Below are positions 43,915-51,250 of a stretch of 64,000 nt of DNA, piece after piece. A model generated the notes under the pieces. The model did not search any database and was not told the DNA's origin. It saw only the letters and a list, made by a program, of their open reading frames with translations. The stretch covers positions 1-64,000 of the forward strand of contig CAZMSD010000013.1 in assembly GCA_964568855.1 (NCBI GenBank). Direction: 5' to 3'. The translations under genes were made by a program, and so were the position numbers. This DNA comes from CAZMSD01 sp964568855 (GTDB lineage Bacteria > CAIWAD01). Within the stretch, counting starts at the first letter, position 1. Every line of letters begins with the position of its first letter.

Positions 43915-44973
43915 ATGCGGAAAATATCTGCCAATCAACGTGATCGATTGAGAAATAGACTTGCTGGATTCCTGCCCGGCGGTATCCTGTCACTGCTCTT
44001 GCTGCTGTTCATGACCCGCCTGCTCCTTGCCGAAACGGTGATCAAGTTCGCCACGGTGGCCCCCCGGAATTCCACCTGGATGAACATCATGGAGGAGCTG
44101 GACCGGGAGATCCGGGAGCGTACCGGTGACGGCGTGCGCTTCAAGATTTATCCCGGGGGCGTTCAGGGAGACGAGCGGGACGTGATCCGCAAAATCCGCT
44201 TCGGCCAGCTCCACGGCGGCGGGTTCACCGGCCTGGGCCTGGGCCTGATCCAGCCGCAGGCCAGGGTGCTTGACCTGCCCTACCTATTCCGCGACTCGGA
44301 AGAAGCCGATGTCGTGCTCGAGGGCCTCTTCGACGAATTCGCGCAGCTGTTCGCGGAGAAGGAGTTCCTCCTTCTAGGTTGGGCCGAGGTGGGATTCGTG
44401 CACTTTTTCACCGTGGAGCCCATGCGGAGCATCGAGGATCTGCGGAAACAGAAGATGTGGATCTGGGAGGGCGATCCCCTGGCCAGCGCCTATTTCCGCG
44501 AACTGGACCTCAAGCCGATTCCCCTCTCCCTGCCCGACGTGCTCACCAGTTTCCAGACCGGCCTCATCAACGGCGCCTACGCCTCCCCCTACGGCGCCAG
44601 CGTGCTGCAGTGGCAGACACGCGTGAATTATGTCAGTGACCGCCCCATGGCCGACGCCTCCGGCGCGGTGCTGATCAGCATGCGCACCTGGAACAAGCTG
44701 GAGCCGGCGGAGCAGGAAGTGCTCAGGGAAGTGGGCCGGCGCCGGTTGCGGGAGTTGACCCTGGCTTCCCGCAGGGACAACGCGGCGGCGCTGGCCGCCT
44801 TCCGGCAGGCCGGCATCGAACTCATGGCGGCGCGCTCTCCGGACGAGCAGGCGAAGTTCGAGGAACTCGGCCGCCGCGTTCAGGACAAGCTGGCCGGCGA
44901 CCTGTATGACGCGGCATTGCTCGAGCGGGTACGCGGACTGGTTGCCGGCCTGCGCTCCGAATCCGGGGACTGA
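43915..44973 (+). CDS. TRAP transporter solute-binding protein (DctP/TatP-like)
   Basis: 352 residues, AAGGAG 8 bases before ATG 43915, with a signal peptide ending near L-L-L-A-E. The DctP fold is evident: I-K-F-A-T-V-A-P-R-N-S-T-W, Y-P-G-G-V-Q-G-D, R-V-L-D-L-P-Y-L-F, and L-P-D-V-L-T-S-F-Q-T-G-L-I-N-G. In carboxylate-binding family members, a conserved Arg stands in the K-[IV]-R segment before the linker; here it reads Q-K-M-W-I-W-E-G-D, so that Arg appears replaced by Trp. This and TatT nearby point to a non-carboxylate, perhaps hydrophobic, ligand as proposed for the Treponema TPAT. Confidence 0.9.
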   Translation: MRKISANQRDRLRNRLAGFLPGGILSLLLLLFMTRLLLAETVIKFATVAPRNSTWMNIMEELDREIRERTGDGVRFKIYPGGVQGDERDVIRKIRFGQLHGGGFTGLGLGLIQPQARVLDLPYLFRDSEEADVVLEGLFDEFAQLFAEKEFLLLGWAEVGFVHFFTVEPMRSIEDLRKQKMWIWEGDPLASAYFRELDLKPIPLSLPDVLTSFQTGLINGAYASPYGASVLQWQTRVNYVSDRPMADASGAVLISMRTWNKLEPAEQEVLREVGRRRLRELTLASRRDNAAALAAFRQAGIELMAARSPDEQAKFEELGRRVQDKLAGDLYDAALLERVRGLVAGLRSESGD

Positions 44974-45028
44974 AGGGCCGAATCCGCCGCAGCGGTGGGT
45001 GACCCGTGAACCAGGACTTCAGAGTATC

Positions 45029-45685
45029 ATGAACCAGGACTCGCAGCAGACCCCTCCCGGCCCCGCTGATCCCCGGCATCCGCCCGGGATACCCTGGGCG
45101 GCGGGTCTTCGTTCGGTTCTTGAGTCCCTGCGCCGCTTCCGCTCCCTGCTGGAGGGATTGGAGATCGGCGCCCTGCTGCTGCTGCTGGGCGGCATGATCC
45201 TGCTGGCCTTCCTGCAGGTGGTTCTGCGGCAATTCCACGGCGGGCTGCTCTGGGCGGACGTGGTGGTGCGCCACCTGGTGCTCTGGATCGCCTTCGCAGG
45301 TTCCGCCTTGGCCGCCTCCCGTTCCCGACACATCACCATCGACGCCCTGGGAAGGCTGCTCAAGGGGCCCTTGCGCATGACGGTGCGGGGGCTGATCGAC
45401 CTGCTGGGCGCCTGGATCTGTCTGCGGCTCGCCCATGCCGGATTCGACTTCACGGCCATGAGCCGTGAGTTCGGCGAAACTATCGACCCGCTTGACCTGC
45501 CCGCCTGGACCTTCCAGGCGGTAATCCCCGCGGGATTCGCGCTGATCGCCTTTCATTTCCTGCTGGATATTCCCCTGATGTTCGGAGAGAATCTGCCGCA
45601 AGAGGATTCCCCAGGGCTGGAAATCCGTCGGGCGGAGTCCGACGCGGAATCCTGCGCCGATCCAAAGGGGGAGCACGGGCGATGA
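45029..45685 (+). CDS. TRAP transporter small membrane subunit (DctQ)
   Basis: 218 residues from ATG 45029; the frame is open upstream but no better start is seen. Four hydrophobic segments (about residues 45-65, 83-103, 120-140 and 155-175) and the family feature W-A-D-V-V-V-R-H-L-V-L-W-I-A-F ... S-R-S-R-H-I-T-I-D-A-L identify DctQ. A Pro-rich cytoplasmic N-terminal tail is unusual in length. A 12-bp direct repeat (TGAACCAGGACT at 45006 and 45030) precedes and includes its start. It overlaps dctM by ATGA. Confidence 0.9.
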   Translation: MNQDSQQTPPGPADPRHPPGIPWAAGLRSVLESLRRFRSLLEGLEIGALLLLLGGMILLAFLQVVLRQFHGGLLWADVVVRHLVLWIAFAGSALAASRSRHITIDALGRLLKGPLRMTVRGLIDLLGAWICLRLAHAGFDFTAMSREFGETIDPLDLPAWTFQAVIPAGFALIAFHFLLDIPLMFGENLPQEDSPGLEIRRAESDAESCADPKGEHGR

Positions 45686-46938
45686 CTGCGCTGCTGATGC
45701 TGCTCTTCGCCCTCCTGGGAGCGCCGCTCTTCGTGATCATCGGCTGGATCGCTCTGAGCGCCTTCGGAGCCGCCGGCATCAACCCTGCCGCGATCATCAT
45801 AGAGCTCTACCGCATGGCCTCCCAGCCCGTGCTGGTGGCCATTCCCCTGTTCACCTTCGCCGGCTTCCTGATGGCGGAATCGGGCACGCCGCGACGCATC
45901 GTGCGCCTGAGCCGCGCAGCGCTTTCCTGGATGCCCGGCGGCCTGGCGGTGGTCAGTCTGGCGGCCTGCGCAGTATTCACCGCCTTCACCGGGGCCAGCG
46001 GTGTGACCATCATCGCTCTGGGAGGGCTGCTCTTCCCGATTCTGCTCAAGGAAGGCTACAGCGAGCGGTTCAGCCTGGGCCTGATGACCACCAGCGGAAG
46101 CCTGGGCCTGCTCTTTCCGCCCAGCCTGCCGCTAATCCTCTACGGGCTGGTGGCCGGGGTCTCGGTGGACCGGCTCTTCCGGGCCGGCCTGCTGCCTGGC
46201 GTCCTGATCCTGCTGATCCTCTGCTTCTACGCCATGTCCAGCGCCCGGCGCTCGCGGATTCCACGGCAGCCCTTTTCATGGACGGAGCTGAAAGCGGCCT
46301 TGAAGGAATCCGGCTGGGAGATCCCGCTGCCCTTCCTCGTGCTCTGGCTGATCTACGGCGGGGTGGTCACGGCGGCCGAGGCGGCGGCGGTGACCGCGGT
46401 CTACGTCTTCGTGGTGGAAGTACTGGTCTACCGCGAAATCCGCTTCCGTGACCTGCCGGCCCTGACGGGGGAGAGCATGGCCATGGTGGGTGCCATCCTG
46501 GCAATCCTGGGCTGCGCGCTGGGTTTGACCAACTACCTTGTAGACGCTGAAGTGCCCCAGCTGATGCTCTCCTGGATGGAGGGCCTGATCGATTCCCGGC
46601 TGCTTTTCCTGGTGGTACTCAACCTCTTCCTGCTGGCGGTGGGCTGTCTGATGGACATCTTCAGCGCCATCATCGTGGTGGTGCCGCTGATCGTGCCGGT
46701 GGCCCTGAAATTCGGCGTGGACCCCGTGCACCTGGGAATCATCTTCCTGACGAACCTGGAGATCGGTTACATGACCCCGCCCGTGGGCCTGAACCTGTTC
46801 ATCGCCAGCTATCGTTTCGGGCGTCCCGTGCTGTCGCTCTACCGGGCCACATTCGTCTATCTGCTGCTCTTGCTGGGCGCGCTGCTGCTGATCACCTACA
46901 TCCCCTGGCTCTCGCTGTGGCTGGGTTCGATGAACTGA
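45682..46938 (+). CDS. TRAP transporter large membrane subunit (DctM)
   Basis: 418 residues with about 11-12 hydrophobic helices. Family landmarks are I-P-L-F-T-F-A-G-F-L-M-A-E-S-G, A-F-T-G-A-S-G-V-T-I-I-A-L-G-G, L-G-L-L-F-P-P-S-L-P-L-I-L-Y-G and the late Y-M-T-P-P-V-G-L-N-L-F. It forms the sodium-coupled pathway for solute uptake with DctQ in the inner membrane. The gene starts inside the dctQ stop (ATGA), the last of the four-component TPAT-like operon. Confidence 0.93.
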   Translation: MTALLMLLFALLGAPLFVIIGWIALSAFGAAGINPAAIIIELYRMASQPVLVAIPLFTFAGFLMAESGTPRRIVRLSRAALSWMPGGLAVVSLAACAVFTAFTGASGVTIIALGGLLFPILLKEGYSERFSLGLMTTSGSLGLLFPPSLPLILYGLVAGVSVDRLFRAGLLPGVLILLILCFYAMSSARRSRIPRQPFSWTELKAALKESGWEIPLPFLVLWLIYGGVVTAAEAAAVTAVYVFVVEVLVYREIRFRDLPALTGESMAMVGAILAILGCALGLTNYLVDAEVPQLMLSWMEGLIDSRLLFLVVLNLFLLAVGCLMDIFSAIIVVVPLIVPVALKFGVDPVHLGIIFLTNLEIGYMTPPVGLNLFIASYRFGRPVLSLYRATFVYLLLLLGALLLITYIPWLSLWLGSMN

Positions 46939-47002
46939 AGATCCCTGGGCGGGTCCCCAGCGCAGGCTTGAACAGTCCCAACAGCGGGACGATATTGCTC
47001 GT

Positions 47003-48676
47003 ATGATGCGGAGAATCTCCAGCTTAGACCTAGAATCAGGGGAACAGGTCCCCCAGCGGAGAAGACCTCTGCGCCGACTCTGGATCTGCATTTTTCTGTG
47101 CGCCACCCTCGCCCCGGGCTATGAAGGCCTGCTGCAGCGGGGACTCAGCGCCTGGACCGAGGGGCGCCTGCAGGAAGCCCTCGAGGAATTCAGCCGGCAC
47201 ACCGGCGGAAGGAAGACAGATCCCCTGGCTCGCCTGAACATCGGCATCGCTTCGGGCGAGCTGCTGCTGGACCGACTCCGCGAAATAAGAAGCCGGGTCC
47301 CGAGCCCGGCCCCCGCGGATTCGTCGATCGGCGGCGACAGCCTGGCCGTGCTGGCCGACCTGGAGGAACTCGAGCGGCTGGTAGAAGAAGGCGGCTGCCG
47401 GGAGGGCCTCAGACGCAGTGCCGGTCTCCTCGGCGAGCTGGCCGTCGCCCACGACGATTTCGAAACCCTGGGCGACTACCACTCCGGGCGCTTTCTGCTG
47501 GCGGCCGGGGACAGCGCAGCGGGCCTTGCCGCCTTAGGTCGCTGCTGGGAGACCGGCGACGCGGAGCAGTACATGGTCAACCTGCTGCTGAGGGCGCTGC
47601 TGGCCCGCGGGAAGATCTTCGCCGCGGGTGAACTCGCCCGCTCCGTCCTTGACCGGCGGCACGACAACTCAGTGGCCTGGTGGGCGCTGGGACTCAGCCT
47701 GCGGGAGGAAGGCCGTCCAGCCGAGGCGCTCAGGGCCTGGTCGCAGGGCGTGGCGGTCTACCCCTTGCAGGAAATGCTGGAAGACGGCATCGAACTGGCC
47801 GGCGGGCAGGACCGCCCGTCTTTGAGCAACAGCTGGCTGAAGCTGCTGGCTGTGCGTTACTCCCACCTCTACCAGCCCGATGCCCTGCGTCGGTTCTGCG
47901 AGGATCGCGGCCTCGAGCTTCCGGTCGGCCTTGACAACGGGGAACATGGAGCAGAGCGCTACGGGCGGCGATTCCCGGAGTTCTTCCCCGCGGGACGCGA
48001 ATGGGTCTACCACGTGCGCTATGGCTTCATCCCCCTGGGCAAGCTGGTGGTGGGCGTGCGTGATTCCGAGCTGCATCGGGTTCCCGGACAGGATCCCGTG
48101 GAAGCGCACCGAGTCTATTACCGCATCGACAGCAACCCGCTCTACAAATTGCTCATCGACCTGCACGACGTCTACGAGGCGCTGATTCCATCCCACTGCC
48201 TGCACAGTCTTCAGTTCGTCACCCACAGCCGGGAGGGACGGGACCGCTTCGACCGGGTCTACGAATTCGATTTCCTGAGGGGCCGGCTACTGGCCAGGGG
48301 ATATCATCTCATGGGCGACATCTACCGGATGAACCTGCCCGTAGCGCAGGAACTCTTCGACGGCCTCTCGCTGCTCTTCGCCGCCCGGCGCCAGGTCCTT
48401 GAAGGGAGCTTCGGCCCGGTGCTGACAATCATCGACGAGGAAGTGCATCGAACGGTAATCGAAGACGACGGTCGAGGACGGAAACGGATCATGGGCAGGA
48501 CGCACCCGGTACGCAAGGTGCACGGTTCTGCGGATTACCAGGGAATCGCCGGACTGACGGGCGAATTCTGGGGCAGCTTCAGCGACGACGGGGAGGCCCT
48601 GCCCCTGAGCGCCCGCTTCCAGATCAAGGTGGGCCGCATTTCCCTCGAACTGGAGGAAATCCGCCATGTTAACTGA
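47003..48676 (+). CDS. TPR-repeat protein with C-terminal DUF3108 domain
   Basis: 557 residues. The N-terminal hydrophobic stretch (LWICIFLCATLAPGY) suggests export. Residues of about 45-300 are TPR-like helical hairpins (W-A-L-G-L-S-L-R-E-E-G-R-P-A-E-A-L). From about residue 330 a DUF3108 domain begins (F-P-A-G-R-E-W-V-Y-H-V-R-Y-G-F-I-P-L-G), a periplasmic barrel-like domain of unknown function also found in outer-membrane biogenesis contexts. The fusion is uncommon. It overlaps rfaE2 by 11 bp, linking it with LPS-core precursor synthesis. ATG 47003 or 47006; neither has a strong ribosome site. Confidence 0.82.
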   Translation: MMRRISSLDLESGEQVPQRRRPLRRLWICIFLCATLAPGYEGLLQRGLSAWTEGRLQEALEEFSRHTGGRKTDPLARLNIGIASGELLLDRLREIRSRVPSPAPADSSIGGDSLAVLADLEELERLVEEGGCREGLRRSAGLLGELAVAHDDFETLGDYHSGRFLLAAGDSAAGLAALGRCWETGDAEQYMVNLLLRALLARGKIFAAGELARSVLDRRHDNSVAWWALGLSLREEGRPAEALRAWSQGVAVYPLQEMLEDGIELAGGQDRPSLSNSWLKLLAVRYSHLYQPDALRRFCEDRGLELPVGLDNGEHGAERYGRRFPEFFPAGREWVYHVRYGFIPLGKLVVGVRDSELHRVPGQDPVEAHRVYYRIDSNPLYKLLIDLHDVYEALIPSHCLHSLQFVTHSREGRDRFDRVYEFDFLRGRLLARGYHLMGDIYRMNLPVAQELFDGLSLLFAARRQVLEGSFGPVLTIIDEEVHRTVIEDDGRGRKRIMGRTHPVRKVHGSADYQGIAGLTGEFWGSFSDDGEALPLSARFQIKVGRISLELEEIRHVN

Positions 48677-49172
48677 GCTCGAGCGGAAGATCGTCGACTT
48701 CGAGACAGCGAGAGCCTGGCGCCTAAGTCTGCGGGAGTCCGGTACCGAGCTGGTGTTCACCAACGGGGTCTTCGACATCCTCCATTCCGGCCACGTGGAG
48801 TACCTGGCCCGGGCAAGGGAACAGGGTGGGGCCCTGCTGGTGGGTCTCAACTCGGACACTTCGACGCGCCTGCAGGACAAGGCTCCCGGGCGCCCCCTGA
48901 ACGGCGAGGAAGACCGCGCGCTGGTGCTGGCAGGACTGAGTTCGGTGGACCGGGTGCTGCTCTTCGACGAGGAGACCCCTTTGAGCTTGATTCTGGAACT
49001 CAAGCCGGACGTTCTGGCCAAGGGCGCCGACTATGAACTGCCGCAGATCGTGGGCGCCGCCGAAGTCCTGGCCCGGGGCGGCCGGGTGCAACGGATTCCA
49101 CTGCGTCCGGGACGCAGCACTTCGGTGCTGATCGAGCGAATCCTCAACGGAGGGGGCCGCCGCGGGGACTAG
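48666..49172 (+). CDS. rfaE2: D-glycero-beta-D-manno-heptose 1-phosphate adenylyltransferase, stand-alone
   Basis: 168 residues of a cytidylyltransferase-like fold with T-N-G-V-F-D-I-L-H40-S-G-H43 (the HxGH nucleotide-binding motif), L-N-S-D-T-S-T-R, and D-V-L-A-K-G-A-D-Y. It corresponds to the second domain of bifunctional HldE, here separate, and should adenylate heptose-1-phosphate to ADP-heptose for LPS core. The kinase domain (RfaE1) is not in the window. Closely related nucleotidyltransferases for glycerol or ethanolamine exist, but K-G-A-D and the length fit RfaE2. Confidence 0.88.
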   Translation: MLTELERKIVDFETARAWRLSLRESGTELVFTNGVFDILHSGHVEYLARAREQGGALLVGLNSDTSTRLQDKAPGRPLNGEEDRALVLAGLSSVDRVLLFDEETPLSLILELKPDVLAKGADYELPQIVGAAEVLARGGRVQRIPLRPGRSTSVLIERILNGGGRRGD

Positions 49173-49324
49173 GCCCTAAAGCGGAGCCGTGTGAAGGCTG
49201 GTCCGCCCTGACTGTGTGAAATCCGGCGCCTCTATGACTACTTTCCGGCGGATCCTGTGCAGGATCCGACAGGCACGAATCCCATCACCGAGCTAAATCC
49301 TTGATTCTCAATATCGCAGAGAAT

Positions 49325-49340
49325 TGGCACGGGATTCGCT
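49325..49340 (+). promoter_or_regulatory. Sigma54-like promoter motif
   Basis: TGGCAC (49325-49330), five bases, then TCGCT (49336-49340). The GG and GC dinucleotides are at the right -24/-12 spacing; one base differs from the TTGCT consensus. No enhancer-binding regulator is encoded nearby. Confidence 0.35.
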
Positions 49341-49351
49341 AATTCTTCCAT

Positions 49352-49525
49352 CAGCAAAATCAGACCTTTCCGAAGCAAAGCCGAACATACACTCTCATCC
49401 TACACGTATGAGAGGCTGATTCACGGTGCAAAGCTGTGAGACCGTTTCGGAGGGTAGAGTCGAGATCAGGTTTGGTTTTGATTGCTAATTCAGAAAGCCG
49501 CCTCGCCAGGGGCGGCTTTAATTTC
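49352..49525 (+). ncRNA. Candidate small structured RNA
   Basis: Between the sigma54-like motif and a strong intrinsic terminator are two compact hairpins: CTCTCAT/ATGAGAG with a 9-base loop (about 49391-49413), and TCACGG/CTGTGA with loop TGCAAAG (about 49422-49440), then CCGTTTCGG. No open reading frame with a ribosome site fits. I recognise no Rfam family. It may instead be the untranslated leader or tail of a neighbouring gene. Confidence 0.4.
49494..49524 (+). terminator. Intrinsic terminator
   Basis: AAAGCCGCC (49494-49502) and GGCGGCTTT (49511-49519) form a perfect 9-bp stem with an 8-base loop, followed by AATTT. It can work in either direction, because the A-run lies on the other side. 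Confidence 0.8.
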
Positions 49526-49570
49526 TCCAGGCGCTCCAACCTTTTGCTGTCATTTCTGTCGACGACATAG

Positions 49571-49600
49571 TTCCATCATACACCCGGACTGTCGTATATT
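49571..49600 (+). promoter_or_regulatory. Possible promoter of the leader ORF/TPR gene
   Basis: TTCCAT (49571-49576), 18 bases, TATATT (49595-49600), 25 bases before the small ORF at 49626. The -10 is strong and the -35 weak. Confidence 0.4.
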
Positions 49601-49625
49601 CTGTCCATCAGCCGGGAGTGGAGCG

Positions 49626-49766
49626 ATGCAGCTGATCAGTCCACGGGGATCCAGATGGGCTTCCACCGGCACGGCATCCATACCTAACCAGCTCATTCAC
49701 GATCTCCGGAGCACGATTGGTCGGGTGTCGGTCACTGCCAGATTCCCTTGCCCGGGACGATATTGA
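49626..49766 (+). CDS. Small ORF (46 codons) coupled to the TPR gene
   Basis: ATG 49626 has GGGAG/GGAG upstream and a promoter-like sequence 25 bases before. It encodes 46 residues, basic and without clear hydrophobic or domain character. Its TGA (49764-49766) overlaps a TTG (49763-49765) in frame with the TPR protein, the same TTGA junction seen at 39440. It may be a leader peptide, or the real N-terminus of the TPR protein separated by a frameshift, though I find no single homopolymer that would repair it. Confidence 0.4.
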   Translation: MQLISPRGSRWASTGTASIPNQLIHDLRSTIGRVSVTARFPCPGRY

Positions 49767-51124
49767 GTCATCAGGAAGCGAACATCGAGGCCCTGAGCCT
49801 TTCTCTGGGTTCGGCCAGCGGCGAACAGCGGGTGGACCTGCTGAACAAGCTCGCCAGCGCCCAGCGCCACAGCGATCCGGACCAGGTGCAGAAACTGTCC
49901 TCGGAGGCCCGGGACCTGGCCCGCAACCTGTCCTACAGCGCCGGACTCTGCGACGCCCTGAACAACCTGGGCATCCGTCACTGGCAGAACCAGGAATTCG
50001 AGGATTCCCGGCGCTGCCTGCAGGAGAGTCTCCACGAAGCCCGCAGCAGGGGCTTGACGCGCCAGCGGATCCGTGCGCTGACCAACCTCGGGGTCCTGTT
50101 TTCCGGGGCCGGTCATTACGCCGACGCGCTGGCGGTGTACCTGGAAGCCCTGAAAGCCGTCGAAAGCGAGGACGCCCAACCCAACTCCTGCACCATTCTC
50201 AACAACCTGGCCGTGACCTACGAGCGCATGCAGGAGTTCGACAAGGCCCTCGAGTATCACGAACGTTCCCTGGCCGAGGCCGAGCGCAGCGAGGACGCTG
50301 AGCTGATCGGCCGCTCGCTGAGCAACCTGGGCGTGATACACCGCAAGCTGAAGGATCCCCGTCGATCCGAGGAGTACCTCAGGCGCGCCCTGCCCTGCCA
50401 GGAACAGACCAGGAACCACCGGCAGCTGGCTCACACGCTGACCAACCTGGGAATCGTCTATTGTTGTCTCGAGAAATTCGAGCAGGCGCTCGATCACGCG
50501 CGTCGGGCCCTGGAGGTCTACGAGCGGCTGCCGGACCATCCCGATCGGATCAGCGCCCTGCTCTGCGCCGGGAATTCGCTCAACCAGCTGGGCGATCCCG
50601 GGGAAGCCAAGCGGATCTATGACTCGGCGCTTGAACTGGCCGAGCGCAAGGATCTGCCCCTGCGTATCCGGGACTGCTGCGAGGACCTGGCGGAGTATCA
50701 CGCGCTGAACGAGGATTACCGCGAGGCCTACGTGTACCAGCTGCGGGCTTCGGGGATCACGCGCAAGTGTTTCACGGAGGAGAAGGCGCGCCTGGTGAGC
50801 GTGGTGGAAGCCCGCTACAAGACCGAACTCTTCCAGCTGAAGAACGTGCAGCTGGCCGAGGCCATGGGCAAGCTGGAAAAGGCCAACCGGGAGATCTCGG
50901 CCCAGCGGGACGAATTGAGCGCGACCCTGGCGGAGCTGGACAAGCTGCGCGGACGATTGCCCGTCTGCGCCGGCTGCCGGAAGGTGTGCGACGACCAGGG
51001 CCGCTGGATCCGCATCGAGCAGTACGTGGAAGAGCATTCCAAGGCACGGTTCAGCGAGGGCCTCTGCCCCGAATGCGCCGGGCGCTACGATTCCGGCACC
51101 CCCGCCGAGGAAGAGAGAACCTGA
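49763..51124 (+). CDS. TPR-repeat signalling-type protein with C-terminal cysteine domain
   Basis: About 453 residues from TTG 49763 (TTG 49748 also possible; no ATG exists in the open frame, which reaches back to 49688). About seven TPR-like repeats (N-N-L-G-I-R-H-W, T-N-L-G-V-L-F, N-N-L-A-V-T-Y, S-N-L-G-V-I-H, T-N-L-G-I-V-Y) are followed by a coiled coil near 50800-50950. The end, L-P-V-C-A-G-C-R-K-V ... G-R-W-I-R-I-E-Q-Y-V-E-E-H-S ... G-L-C-P-E-C, is a CxxC...CxxC domain familiar at the C-termini of PAS/histidine-kinase and response-regulator proteins. Here it has no kinase or receiver. Cytoplasmic; role unknown. Confidence 0.82.
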   Translation: MSHQEANIEALSLSLGSASGEQRVDLLNKLASAQRHSDPDQVQKLSSEARDLARNLSYSAGLCDALNNLGIRHWQNQEFEDSRRCLQESLHEARSRGLTRQRIRALTNLGVLFSGAGHYADALAVYLEALKAVESEDAQPNSCTILNNLAVTYERMQEFDKALEYHERSLAEAERSEDAELIGRSLSNLGVIHRKLKDPRRSEEYLRRALPCQEQTRNHRQLAHTLTNLGIVYCCLEKFEQALDHARRALEVYERLPDHPDRISALLCAGNSLNQLGDPGEAKRIYDSALELAERKDLPLRIRDCCEDLAEYHALNEDYREAYVYQLRASGITRKCFTEEKARLVSVVEARYKTELFQLKNVQLAEAMGKLEKANREISAQRDELSATLAELDKLRGRLPVCAGCRKVCDDQGRWIRIEQYVEEHSKARFSEGLCPECAGRYDSGTPAEEERT

Positions 51125-51250
51125 GGTCGTCGGAATCAAGAATCGCTCCGCTTGACAGCCAGCTCCCCTCACTCGAAATTGGATGACCCGGTACCCGTCG
51201 GCGTGCCGGGATTTTTCTATCGGACACAGGCCCAATCAGGGAGTCCCCCG

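Larger units (their letters stand above)
49173..49625. other. Long AT-richer intergenic region
   Basis: 453 bp without a convincing protein gene. It holds the sigma54-like promoter, structured RNA candidate, terminator and downstream promoter listed separately. Confidence 0.7.

Noticed and set aside
49420..49445. GCAAAGC element that recalls a cyclic-di-GMP-I riboswitch
   Set aside because: The flanking conserved bases and the second receptor stem of that riboswitch are missing, so the similarity is limited to seven bases.
49482..49625. Longer version of the small ORF beginning at 49482
   Set aside because: It would run through the intrinsic terminator and the promoter-like sequence, and has no ribosome site.
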